Source: GWA1-39-11 sp964360265 (GTDB lineage: Bacteria > Patescibacteriota > Microgenomatia > Levybacterales > GWA1-39-11). From it: a stretch of DNA of 15,089 bases. Made by a program: the position numbers and the translations under genes. This document shows, piece by piece, positions 6,326 to 12,739 of this stretch. Numbering within the stretch: the stretch's first letter is position 1; the number at the start of each line of letters is the position of its first letter. The DNA lies in assembly GCA_964360265.1 (NCBI GenBank), contig CAYHUY010000020.1:1-15089 (forward strand). The letters run 5' to 3'. Under the pieces are notes generated by a model. That model was given only the letters and a program-made list of their open reading frames with translations, had not been told where the DNA came from and did not search any database.

Positions 6326-7009
6326 TTATACGAATTTTTTTACAATATCTTCAGCCCGACCCCAATAGGGTATATCATAAGCTCTGAGTATCCCCATTCC
6401 TTTGCGATGTGTACGGGACAAGCGATCGATACCAAGCTCATGGTCAATGCGCACAACCGATACTTCGGTTGAAAACCAAGAGGTTTTACGTTTGTTTAAC
6501 CCGAGCTTCTCTTCGATATTCGGTCTTCCGAGCTCCCCGGTAAAATGCGGAGGTGTGCCATCAGGGTATTTATAAAATCTTTCTTCTAAGGCTTCTATTA
6601 AGAGACTGCGTGGCGCTATGAGAGTTGAATTGCTAATTCTGTCTTTCCAGAAGTAGGTCGGTATCCTGCTCCATCTGAAGATTCCAAACCTATTCATATT
6701 GTAGGCGAAAGTGTCTGCCGGCGGACGGTATTCAAAATGTTCTTTTGGGTATAAGGTATCGTCTTCTGCCACAGCTATGTAATCTGACGTTGCTGTTTTG
6801 GCGCCCCGGAGAAGCTGGAAATAAATGTTTGAAATCTTGTAAGGTTCCCTGTCCAGTAAATTTATTCCCCAATCAAGCGGTTCTCTTGAAAGAGTGATAA
6901 TAGGGGAGTTTCCTGCCGCCTCAATGAGTTTTTCTTTATGATACTCAGCCCATCGTTTAGGGACGCGATTTGCCGTGAGCATAATGATGGTAATATCATT
7001 TGGTTCCAT
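6326..7009 (-). CDS. Putative glycosyltransferase, family C copy 3 (E-D-D-T-L-Y-P)
   Basis: The 227-residue protein starts DITIIMLTANRVPKRW and has SREPLDWGINL (41-51) and the acidic block E82-D-D-T-L-Y-P, followed by EHFEYRP and FAYNMNRFG. Its E-D-D motif is the most GT-like of the three copies, so it may be the best representative for structure prediction. The C-terminus carries RLSRTHRKGMG, basic and His-containing like the other two copies, and IPYWGRAED. The ATG overlaps the upstream methyltransferase stop by one base (TAATG), giving translational coupling. Donor and acceptor are unknown. Confidence 0.65.
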   Translation of the reverse strand: MEPNDITIIMLTANRVPKRWAEYHKEKLIEAAGNSPIITLSREPLDWGINLLDREPYKISNIYFQLLRGAKTATSDYIAVAEDDTLYPKEHFEYRPPADTFAYNMNRFGIFRWSRIPTYFWKDRISNSTLIAPRSLLIEALEERFYKYPDGTPPHFTGELGRPNIEEKLGLNKRKTSWFSTEVSVVRIDHELGIDRLSRTHRKGMGILRAYDIPYWGRAEDIVKKFV

Positions 7010-7635
7010 TATAATTTATTTTGGATAACGAATAGCATACCGCCTGACCAAATTCTTTGAATTGGCGGAACAAAATAGTCATACCGGCCGGTCATGGCCG
7101 TGCCTATCTTTTTAGAATGCCCAACATCTTCAATAATATAGACAACATCCTTTTTGAGTAAGGGCAAAATAGTTGTAGCCAAAAATATCTGGTCGTCCAC
7201 ATGGTGAGAAGCATCGTCAATAACGACATCGATATCAGAACCCGTATTTTCAATTAATCTCATGAGGTCTTCTTTTTTTCTCTCATCACATAAATAAGTT
7301 TTTATCCGTTCGTCGGAAAACAAAGTTTCGGGACGGATATCCGCTCCATAAATTTGGGCATTTGGGAAAAAATCGCGCCACATATAAAGAGATGCGCCTC
7401 TGTGGTATTGTCGCTTGAGTCCAGGATCATAAGTTGTTTCATTCTGTCCCATACCCCTATAATACCCCACACCCAATTCCAAAACCTTTTTAATAGATTC
7501 TCGTCTATCTTTCAGCAATTTGTAATAAAAAGGGGTATAGGAGTGTTTAATCTGAGGACATTTGTCAGTGCCGTATTTATAGGCAATTTTACATAATTCC
7601 GTGATATTATTATGCGCCGCACTATTTGATCCCAT
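7009..7635 (-). CDS. Class I O-methyltransferase, macrocin/mycinose (TylE/MycE)-like
   Basis: The 208-residue protein has an N-terminal YGTDK (21-25) with HSYTPFYYKLL, the SAM motif L-E-L-G-V-G (52-57), the substrate-loop block GASLYMWRDFF (80-90), GADI (97-100) and a metal-type motif VIDDASHH (138-145), then YIIEDVG (166-172). The order YGTDK, LELGVG, GxSLxxW, DDxSHH is characteristic of sugar O-methyltransferases of the demethylmacrocin type, which use SAM and Mg2+ on deoxysugar hydroxyls. The paired Asp residues (D140, D141) and His residues (H144, H145) are present. The start at 7635 overlaps the end of the upstream gene by 14 bases. It is a different subfamily from the two methyltransferases downstream. 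The true substrate is probably a cell-surface sugar, by context. Confidence 0.85.
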   Translation of the reverse strand: MGSNSAAHNNITELCKIAYKYGTDKCPQIKHSYTPFYYKLLKDRRESIKKVLELGVGYYRGMGQNETTYDPGLKRQYHRGASLYMWRDFFPNAQIYGADIRPETLFSDERIKTYLCDERKKEDLMRLIENTGSDIDVVIDDASHHVDDQIFLATTILPLLKKDVVYIIEDVGHSKKIGTAMTGRYDYFVPPIQRIWSGGMLFVIQNKL

Positions 7636-8344
7636 GGTAATTAAATATTTTTATCAATCTGTCAGACATAAGCGGTATATTTAATTTATTTTTCCCTAAG
7701 AATATGTCGAGCGCACGATCTTTCATTAAAATATCCTTATAGTATGGATGAAAATGAACCACTTTTAGCGGTTTCTCAGCTTTAGGATAGTTACGATGTA
7801 CATATCGAAATGTAAAATTATATGAAACATTTAATTCTTCAAATTTATCTTCCATCCAACCATCATTCATCATATTTTTCATAGTTTTCTCATCAGCTCT
7901 GGTTCTGGGAATTAACATACGATTAACCCACTCTTGGAAAATAAGTTGAGCTGTTGAATAAAAGAAAAATCCCCCACATTGCCACTCTGGTTTATATCCA
8001 TACATACAAAGGGCAAAACTTCTATTTAGTTGGGGCGGATCAAAATATACATTCTGATAAGCATCAAAATCATGATACCAATATAGATTGTCTGGCAACA
8101 TATTATTTTGTAATAAATAAACAATTACTGGAATTTTATTTGAGGTTGGATCAAATTCGCAGCGTAGATACGGAATTACAATAGATTTTATTTCATTGTA
8201 TTCATAATCAAAATTAGTAACAAGTATTATGTCCTCTTTCTTCCAACCTAGTTCATAACTATTGTCAATCTGTAGTCTCACGAGTTGCGCAGTTTCTTCA
8301 TTAAATTTCTTGAGAGGATGTGTAAATATTAATATATTTTTCAT
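7622..8344 (-). CDS. Putative glycosyltransferase, family B copy 2 (HDFDAYQ)
   Basis: The 240-residue protein resembles its upstream neighbour along its full length. The shared N-terminal block is KKFNEE, LVRLQIDNSYELGWKKED, TNFDYEY, IKSI (residues 12-55), then YWYHDFDAYQ (88-97), in which D-F-D is a D-x-D metal motif, and a late VVHFHPYY whose His residues may complete a metal site. This layout fits a GT-A nucleotide-diphospho-sugar transferase, but I cannot place it in a numbered GT family. The gene has lower GC than the rest of the cluster. It starts 2 bases after the stop of its paralogue, with no obvious Shine-Dalgarno. Confidence 0.65.
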   Translation of the reverse strand: MKNILIFTHPLKKFNEETAQLVRLQIDNSYELGWKKEDIILVTNFDYEYNEIKSIVIPYLRCEFDPTSNKIPVIVYLLQNNMLPDNLYWYHDFDAYQNVYFDPPQLNRSFALCMYGYKPEWQCGGFFFYSTAQLIFQEWVNRMLIPRTRADEKTMKNMMNDGWMEDKFEELNVSYNFTFRYVHRNYPKAEKPLKVVHFHPYYKDILMKDRALDIFLGKNKLNIPLMSDRLIKIFNYHGIK

Positions 8345-8346
8345 AA

Positions 8347-9162
8347 TTAGTCATAACTTATAGAATTTAAGAAATCACGATAACTAGTCTTGACTCCATA
8401 AGATTCATCAAATCCATAAGACCTAAATATTATTTTCAACCGCTCATTCATTAATGATTCATTTACCTCATTCTTGCCATGAAAAAATAAGTTCATAGTC
8501 GTATCCTGAAGATTTGGATCATTATAAAGGGGATGAAAATGAATAATCTTGAGTGGTTTGTCCGCAATGCGAAAATTATGTCCAATATGCCTCATCCCAA
8601 AATTATACCTGATGTTTAACTTTTTATACCTCCTGCTTGTAATTTGATTATTCTTTACCAACAATCTAAATGCTCTCTCATCTCCTAATTTATTTTTAAC
8701 AATAGTATCTTTCAGTAAGCTAAAAATGTCGCGAGCGCCTGCTTTAAAGAAGATTACTCCAAGATTCCACTTTTCTGCCCATCCATAGTCAGTCATTGCC
8801 ATATCAGCGCTGCCCAAACCCACCTCCTCTTCGCCTATTGGATCAAGCTGATAAGCGTCGAAATCATGGTAAAAATACAACTCATCTTTTTTTATCAGGC
8901 CAAGCCTAAAGAGATTATCTATTATAAAAATATGGCTTGAAACTTTAAAGCCATACTTTCGGTCATCAATGTCACAGTAATTTTCATCCTCAACTCTAAT
9001 TGATTTAATACCTCGATATTCATAGTCAAAATTAGTTGCCAAAAGGACATCTTCTTTCTTCCAACCGAGATCAAGGCTGTTATCAATTTGAAGTTTAACT
9101 AGGATACTTCGTTCCTTGTTGAATTTCTTATATGGATTTACATTAGCCAATATTATTTTCAT
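8347..9162 (-). CDS. Putative glycosyltransferase, family B copy 1 (YHDFDAYQ)
   Basis: The 271-residue protein matches its downstream neighbour at KKFNKE, LVKLQIDNSLDLGWKKED, TNFDYEYRGIKSI (12-56), YHDFDAYQ (98-105), NIRYNFGMRH and IIHFHPLY. It is longer mainly through a C-terminal extension ending GVKTSYRDFLNSISYD. The D-F-D triad and HFHP are the likely catalytic or metal positions; this is inference from GT-A logic. No signal peptide or membrane helix is visible. It lies 21 bases after the GT2 gene. The pair is most simply a tandem duplication followed by substantial divergence. Confidence 0.65.
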   Translation of the reverse strand: MKIILANVNPYKKFNKERSILVKLQIDNSLDLGWKKEDVLLATNFDYEYRGIKSIRVEDENYCDIDDRKYGFKVSSHIFIIDNLFRLGLIKKDELYFYHDFDAYQLDPIGEEEVGLGSADMAMTDYGWAEKWNLGVIFFKAGARDIFSLLKDTIVKNKLGDERAFRLLVKNNQITSRRYKKLNIRYNFGMRHIGHNFRIADKPLKIIHFHPLYNDPNLQDTTMNLFFHGKNEVNESLMNERLKIIFRSYGFDESYGVKTSYRDFLNSISYD

Positions 9163-9183
9163 CCCGATAGTGATAGGATCCCG

Positions 9184-9963
9184 TCACATTCTCCATTTGG
9201 GTTTAATTTCTTTATTATAGTAGTCTTCCCAAACGCTTAAGGAATAGGCCCAACAAGCTTCATTATTTGATGGATTTTCGCGCGTACCGTTGTTGTGGGT
9301 TCTTGGGAAATCTCTGTATTTGTGTGCGTGCCAAGTATTCTTATTTACCATTAATTTACCACCTGCTTTCCATGTTTTAAACACCATTTCGTGACTATCC
9401 TGATAATGCGGTCCATAACCTTCATTTTGAAGCTCGCCAATTACTTTGTCCCACCAACTTCTTTTCATTACCCAGCAGCTTCCTTGCATAGCCATTGATT
9501 CCTGGATTGGTTCGTTGTCCTTTCCCGGAGCTTCCACTCCCGAAAATTTTTGAGCACCCCCCGCATTAACAATTTTTAGCTTCATAAAGTCAACCGGCGG
9601 AATATCCATCACCTCCCATTTAACCGGATCAAGAAAATATCGACGGGGTGTCACAATCCAGTTCTCTTTGCAATCACGAGTTAGTATAACGTCGAAACCT
9701 GCGCCGAAAGTGGCATGTTCATCTGTCCTCATTAAATATTCACCGCGGGCGATATCCACGCCTGCGTTGATGGCTCTTCTCATCCCGCGATTTTTCCCAA
9801 GATGCAGGATCCTAACCCGCGCGTCATTTTTGATGACTTGAGTAGGCCAATATCCGTCAAGAACAGCAATGATTTCTATCTCGCCTTGCGCATTTTCAAG
9901 AAGCGAATCAATCGTCTTGTGGAGTAGGGGATCCCTATATGATGGAATTACGACAGAAAGCAT
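9184..9963 (-). CDS. GT2-family glycosyltransferase, first gene of the glycan operon
   Basis: The 259-residue GT-A enzyme opens MLSVVIPSYRDP, has VLDGYWP (34-40), LGKNRGMRRAINAG (55-68, the nucleotide-binding region typical of GT2) and the metal triad D-E-H (81-83) in RTDEHATF. The acceptor region MAMQGSCWVMKRSWW (157-171) and the late NTWHAH (209-214) match the zinc-ribbon paralogue at 1974-3188. This copy lacks the ribbon and the repeat-rich tail, so it shows the minimal form of the enzyme. ATG 9963 was chosen over a TTG at 9969 because it is 7 bases after a perfect -10 box and because the protein then starts at the usual place for GT2. Substrates are unknown. Confidence 0.85.
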   Translation of the reverse strand: MLSVVIPSYRDPLLHKTIDSLLENAQGEIEIIAVLDGYWPTQVIKNDARVRILHLGKNRGMRRAINAGVDIARGEYLMRTDEHATFGAGFDVILTRDCKENWIVTPRRYFLDPVKWEVMDIPPVDFMKLKIVNAGGAQKFSGVEAPGKDNEPIQESMAMQGSCWVMKRSWWDKVIGELQNEGYGPHYQDSHEMVFKTWKAGGKLMVNKNTWHAHKYRDFPRTHNNGTRENPSNNEACWAYSLSVWEDYYNKEIKPKWRM

Positions 9964-9970
9964 AGTCAAG

Positions 9971-10000
9971 ATTATATACCACGCGCGAAGTTTTTTTCAA
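9971..10000 (-). promoter_or_regulatory. Promoter of the glycan operon, apparently leaderless
   Basis: On the minus strand TTGAAA (9995-10000), an 18-base spacer and a perfect TATAAT (9971-9976) are followed by 7 bases and ATG 9963. Expected transcription start and start codon practically coincide. It lies in the 56-base gap after the membrane-protein gene and separates that pair from the glycan genes. Confidence 0.7.
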
Positions 10001-10019
10001 TAACATCAGGAAACCAAGC

Positions 10020-10712
10020 TTAAAAGGAGAGGTCATGGAAATAGTCGTATCTGAGATTTGTACGGTCCTTCCAGTTGAAAGGAAAGTTTGATAATCCCTT
10101 TGTGTAGCGAAAAGATCCTGAGCTGGTATCCTCCTTCATAATAAGCCACCCTCCATTTTTATTGACAAATCCATAATATCCAACCAGGCCATTATCAATT
10201 TCTGAGATCTTGTATCCCTCTGTAGGTGAAGCCGTGGCAGTATTAGTTTGACCTCCGAGAGGACTAACCATTGAGCTAGGTGCTGCTGCGTTTTGGCCAA
10301 AAAGCAAATTCTCAAACCTCCTGCCGAAAATCGATATCAGGAAGAACGAAAGCCCGGTAGCGCCAATTAGTTTTAAAAATGTCCTTTTTTCGCTATCAGA
10401 AACCCCCAAGTAACTTCTTTTTTCTTCTTGGGTTTTTGTTTGCGCGTCAGTTTGTATCTGTTTTTTTACAACCGTCTTTTCTAAAGCGGGCCAGCCTCGC
10501 CCGACGCCAGCCTCGCCGAGTCTAGGCGGGCGAGTCGAGGCGGGCCGCTTGGCTTTGAGCGGAAGAACTTTATATGCAAAAAAGATAAGGAATGGGTAGG
10601 CAAGTGTGGCGGCAGCCAGCTGACTATAGCTTGTGGCGGTTATAAATACCGCCATCACTGCCAAACAGGCAATTGCTAAACTGCTATAGGTAAGCACAAC
10701 CTTAGGCATCAT
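10020..10712 (-). CDS. Membrane protein with three hydrophobic segments and a conserved-looking extracytoplasmic C-terminus
   Basis: The 230-residue protein has hydrophobic segments at about 6-26 and 32-50, then a cytoplasmic linker carrying a GC-repeat insertion (residues 55-77), then a third segment at 113-131 preceded by KRTFLK. That motif resembles the twin-arginine signal RRxFLK with Lys for the first Arg. After a Pro/Ser/Thr linker, residues 165-230 form a compact aromatic domain with NGLVGYYGFVNKNGGW (174-189), SGSFRYTKG (198-206) and LRYDYFHDLSF at the end. I recall similar YYGFVNKDGAWYIM-type small proteins near CPR phage-like gene clusters, but cannot name a family. The ATG sits in an ATGA overlap with the transposase-SH3b gene, so the two are made together and may act together. 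Confidence 0.65.
   Translation of the reverse strand: MMPKVVLTYSSLAIACLAVMAVFITATSYSQLAAATLAYPFLIFFAYKVLPLKAKRPASTRPPRLGEAGVGRGWPALEKTVVKKQIQTDAQTKTQEEKRSYLGVSDSEKRTFLKLIGATGLSFFLISIFGRRFENLLFGQNAAAPSSMVSPLGGQTNTATASPTEGYKISEIDNGLVGYYGFVNKNGGWLIMKEDTSSGSFRYTKGLSNFPFNWKDRTNLRYDYFHDLSF
10484..10550. repeat. GC-rich compound palindrome inserted in frame in the membrane protein
   Basis: A 67-base island of very high GC lies between AT-rich coding segments. CTCGCCCG (10496-10503) and CGGGCGAG (10527-10534) are perfect arms, nested within outer AAGCGGGCC and GGCCGCTT. It encodes KRPASTRPPRLGEAGVGRGW and a few more residues, a linker unlike its surroundings. It is similar in style to the islands at 2055-2172. 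Confidence 0.75.
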
Positions 10713-12106
10713 CTATCCGTTTCCTCCCTTACTATAAATTCTCCCGATATATATCCGGTTGTTCCATCGTCCAATCTGATTTCATACCAATTTGAATCCA
10801 TAGAAACATATTCAAAAGTGTCGCCGCCACGAGCTTGCCCGATCTTTTTAGAATCGACAGTTGGGCTTTGGCGGATATTGGCGTTTGCCGACGCGTTTTT
10901 CATTTTGACTGTCAGGATTATTTCATGTTTTGCTTTTTCTTCAGGTTTCATTTCTTCTGTAGGCACTGCTTCTTCCGTTTCCCCCCTTACTATAAATCCT
11001 CTCGATATGAATCCGGTTGTTCCATCATCAGGCAATCTGATCTCATACCAATCCGAATTCAAATAAACATATTTAAAAGTGTCGCCATCGCGAGCTTCAC
11101 CTATCTTTTCCGAATCGGTAGTAGGTCCTTGGTAGATACTGGCACTTGCAGATGCGTCTTCCATTTTGACTTTCAGGATCAGTTCAGGGTTTATTTCTTC
11201 TGTAGGGTTTATTTCTTCTGTAGGCACTGCTTCTTCTGTTTCTGAAAGAACTTCAGTAGTTGGCGAAAGTTGCAAATTGTTGGCTTTCGCGATATTGATG
11301 TTTCTCATTCCGAGAGTAAACAGCAGTAAAAACATCACTATGGATATAGCCATGAACGCGGGCATCCTTAAATGAGACTTCAGGTTTTGAGATGGATGGG
11401 TTTTTTTAGTTTTTGCATTACCTCTGTTTCCAAGATGCTGATCCCCGCTCTCAAAGTTAATGTTGTCAAGCAGCTCTATCTCCTTTTGGTCGAGTTCATA
11501 TTTTTCGGCGAAGTCTTTATAACTATGGGTTTCTTTAAGCATATCGGTTTTTTCCTTTTCAAAGAAAGATTGAACAACTTTTGGTTTCACCCACAAAGTT
11601 TCTCTTTTGTCCAAATATTCAGGGTAGGATGAATAATTTTCACTATGATGGAGGTGGCGAGTCAGTAAGAGTAGGCCAGTGTCGTCTTTGATCTGAGCCG
11701 ATTTATATGGGCCTTCAAATAAAGCTCCGGTGCGTTGGTTTTTTTTATTAAAATATATAGAATATCTTGTGCACAGAGATCTGATAAAGTTCTCAACAGA
11801 ACCGCGAGCTACTTGATGCATAAGTAAGTGGAAGTGATCTGGCATTAAGCTGTACGCAATGAGTTCAACTTTGTTGAAGTAATTTTTGGGTTGATGGGGA
11901 GTGCCGCGATATGTACGGCCCTTCACCTCAAAGACTTTTTTGATACTTTCGGGATCGCGAGGAGGGCTCAAATATTCTTTTAAGTAGCCAAGGAAGGTTT
12001 CGTAGTCTTCTCCATCATTAAAAATGACTTTTTGTTCGATCCCCTTGTTGTATATGTGGGAGTAGATTCCTTCTTTATCTACTCTAAAGAGATGTTTGGC
12101 AGGCAT
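10709..12106 (-). CDS. Y1/REP-associated transposase domain fused to a membrane anchor and two SH3b domains
   Basis: The 465-residue protein has three parts. Residues 1-180 form a Y1 (IS200/REP-associated) HUH nuclease-type domain: HIYNKGIEQKVIF (17-29), the metal-binding H-F-H (91-93) in LMPDHFHLLMH, and a tyrosine helix RYSIYFNKKNQRTGALFEG (Tyr115 or Tyr118 would be the nucleophile). A charged linker follows, then one transmembrane helix at 249-267. After TEEINP-type linkers come two bacterial SH3 domains at about 309-374 and 396-461, each with DWYEIRL or NWYEIRL and GTTG[FY]IS. With the N-terminus inside, the SH3b pair would face the outside and could bind wall peptide or glycan. The frame is continuous, so this is not two broken genes. 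It is probably a domesticated transposase; loss of activity is not shown. Confidence 0.85.
   Translation of the reverse strand: MPAKHLFRVDKEGIYSHIYNKGIEQKVIFNDGEDYETFLGYLKEYLSPPRDPESIKKVFEVKGRTYRGTPHQPKNYFNKVELIAYSLMPDHFHLLMHQVARGSVENFIRSLCTRYSIYFNKKNQRTGALFEGPYKSAQIKDDTGLLLLTRHLHHSENYSSYPEYLDKRETLWVKPKVVQSFFEKEKTDMLKETHSYKDFAEKYELDQKEIELLDNINFESGDQHLGNRGNAKTKKTHPSQNLKSHLRMPAFMAISIVMFLLLFTLGMRNINIAKANNLQLSPTTEVLSETEEAVPTEEINPTEEINPELILKVKMEDASASASIYQGPTTDSEKIGEARDGDTFKYVYLNSDWYEIRLPDDGTTGFISRGFIVRGETEEAVPTEEMKPEEKAKHEIILTVKMKNASANANIRQSPTVDSKKIGQARGGDTFEYVSMDSNWYEIRLDDGTTGYISGEFIVREETDR
10730..11220 (-). repeat. Internal tandem duplication of the SH3b-plus-linker segment
   Basis: The two SH3b units are about 87 codons apart and share long stretches (ETEEAVPTEE before each unit or its linker; S-x-WYEIRL; DGTTG; the SEKIG/SKKIG-x-AR-x-GDTF pattern). 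The linker also has a small TEEINP repeat at DNA level (TTTATTTCTTCTGTAGG repeated near 11188-11222). Confidence 0.65.
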
Positions 12107-12491
12107 AAATTATATCTATATCCTGCCTATAGTTTTATATTATCTTGAAAGCAGAGACTTTGCAAGTACCAATTTTAACCTTATAGTTCTCCTTGCAAGG
12201 TTCTCCTAATGCTCCCCCGATTTTTACCGATTGCAGCCAACAGCTCTTCATGGGGCAATTTAATACCTTCTCAAAGCTAGTTTTACGGTATTATATAGGG
12301 TTCTTGTGCCTAGATAAACCCATAGTAGATAAGAAAAAATATTTTAGTCCAGAAAGATATATATTATTGGATATCCTGTAATATTTATTTCTTTGCACAG
12401 TCTTGGCACAGCTAAAGGACTATACATATAAATTATAGGATATTTAAGTATTCTTTTTGCAGTGGGAAGGGTACTAACAACTGGCAAAGTG
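12107..12491. other. 385-base AT-rich intergenic region, no gene seen
   Basis: No convincing ORF, RNA motif or terminator was found. On the minus strand TTGCAA (12160-12165), a 17-base spacer and TAATAT (12137-12142) could drive the transposase-SH3b gene with a leader of about 30 bases. On the plus strand TTGGCA (12403-12408), an 18-base spacer and TATAAA (12427-12432) resemble a promoter pointing antisense into the tRNA genes. Both are weak and unconfirmed. The 12193-12381 open frame has no supporting features. Confidence 0.4.
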
Positions 12492-12530
12492 AGCCTTGAC
12501 CGAGAATCGGACTCGGGACATCTTTCTTAC

Positions 12531-12640
12531 CGCGCCTGCCGTGCCATTCTTGAGCCTGGAGCGGGGATTGAACCCGCGGTCTCACCCTTACCAAGGGTGT
12601 GCTTTACCACTAAGCTATCCAGGCACTCTGGCGGGCAGGC
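12531..12640 (-). other. 110-base insert (intron-like) in the tRNA-Thr anticodon loop
   Basis: The insert has GG on both sides (TT-GG-CC... and ...GC-GG-TAA), so its exact edges are ambiguous by two bases, but every choice restores the same loop TTGGTAA. It opens with GCCTGCC (12634-12640) and closes near GGCAGGC (12534-12540), a 7-bp helix that would stack beyond the anticodon stem. It encloses a complete tRNA (12553-12624) with 16 bases before and 22 after it. It is too small and lacks the cores expected of a group I or II intron. Confidence 0.65.
12553..12624 (-). tRNA. tRNA-Thr(GGU), complete, nested in the interrupted tRNA-Thr
   Basis: The 72-nt cloverleaf has acceptor GCCTGGA/TCCAGGC (7 bp), D-arm GCTT/AAGC with loop AGTGGTA, anticodon stem CACCC/GGGTG with loop TTGGTAA (anticodon GGU), variable AGACC, T-arm GCGGG/CCCGC with a canonical TTCAATC loop, and discriminator T. 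CCA is not encoded (TCAAG follows), so a CCA-adding enzyme would be needed. This is a normal functional-looking tRNA reading ACC/ACU codons. It shares length, acceptor start GCCT, D-loop and anticodon loop with the outer tRNA, consistent with common ancestry. Confidence 0.92.
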
Positions 12641-12684
12641 CAAGAAAGCATTCTACCACTGAACTATCAAGGCAGCGAACATAA

Positions 12685-12713
12685 ATTTTAACATAAAGCC
12701 TGTTGATAATCGA
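12685..12713 (-). promoter_or_regulatory. Possible tRNA promoter (weak)
   Basis: On the minus strand TAAAAT (12685-12690) ends 11 bases before the outer tRNA start. The best -35 at 17 bases is TCGATT (12708-12713), only a partial match. It overlaps the opposite-facing L33 promoter, so the two would compete. Confidence 0.35.
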
Positions 12714-12731
12714 GGCCAAGTGAGCTATAAT
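12703..12731 (+). promoter_or_regulatory. rpmG promoter, apparently leaderless
   Basis: TTGATA (12703-12708), a 17-base spacer and a perfect TATAAT (12726-12731) are followed by 8 bases and ATG 12740. The predicted transcript starts at or within two bases of the start codon, and no Shine-Dalgarno fits in between. Confidence 0.75.
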
Positions 12732-12739
12732 TGTTTACT

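Larger units (their letters stand above)
12492..12673 (-). tRNA. Interrupted tRNA-Thr(GGU) whose anticodon loop contains another tRNA
   Basis: Two separated halves make one cloverleaf. The 5' half is 12641-12673: acceptor GCCTTGA, D-arm GTTC/GAAT, anticodon 5' strand CTTTC, then TTG. The 3' half is 12492-12530: GTAA, anticodon 3' strand GAAAG, variable ATGTC, T-arm CCGAG/CTCGG, acceptor TCAAGGC and discriminator T. Removing 12531-12640 gives a 72-nt tRNA with perfect 7-bp acceptor, 5-bp anticodon and 5-bp T stems and loop TTGGTAA (anticodon GGU, Thr). CCA is not encoded. The T-loop is TCCGATT, so position 55 is C where a T (pseudouridine) is nearly universal, a sign of decay or specialisation. 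All compensating pairs elsewhere are intact. Whether the insert is spliced is unknown. Confidence 0.8.

Noticed and set aside
10818..11632. Plus-strand open frames opposite the SH3b region
   Set aside because: They are Cys/Phe/Ser-rich shadows of the repetitive minus-strand gene.
12403..12432. Plus-strand promoter antisense to the tRNAs
   Set aside because: It is only a moderate match in AT-rich DNA and no gene follows before rpmG, which has its own strong promoter.
12531..12640. Group I intron in tRNA
   Set aside because: 110 bases, of which 72 are a tRNA, leave no space for the conserved catalytic core.
12462..12684. Plus-strand open frames over the tRNA genes
   Set aside because: They are translations across structured RNA genes on the opposite strand.
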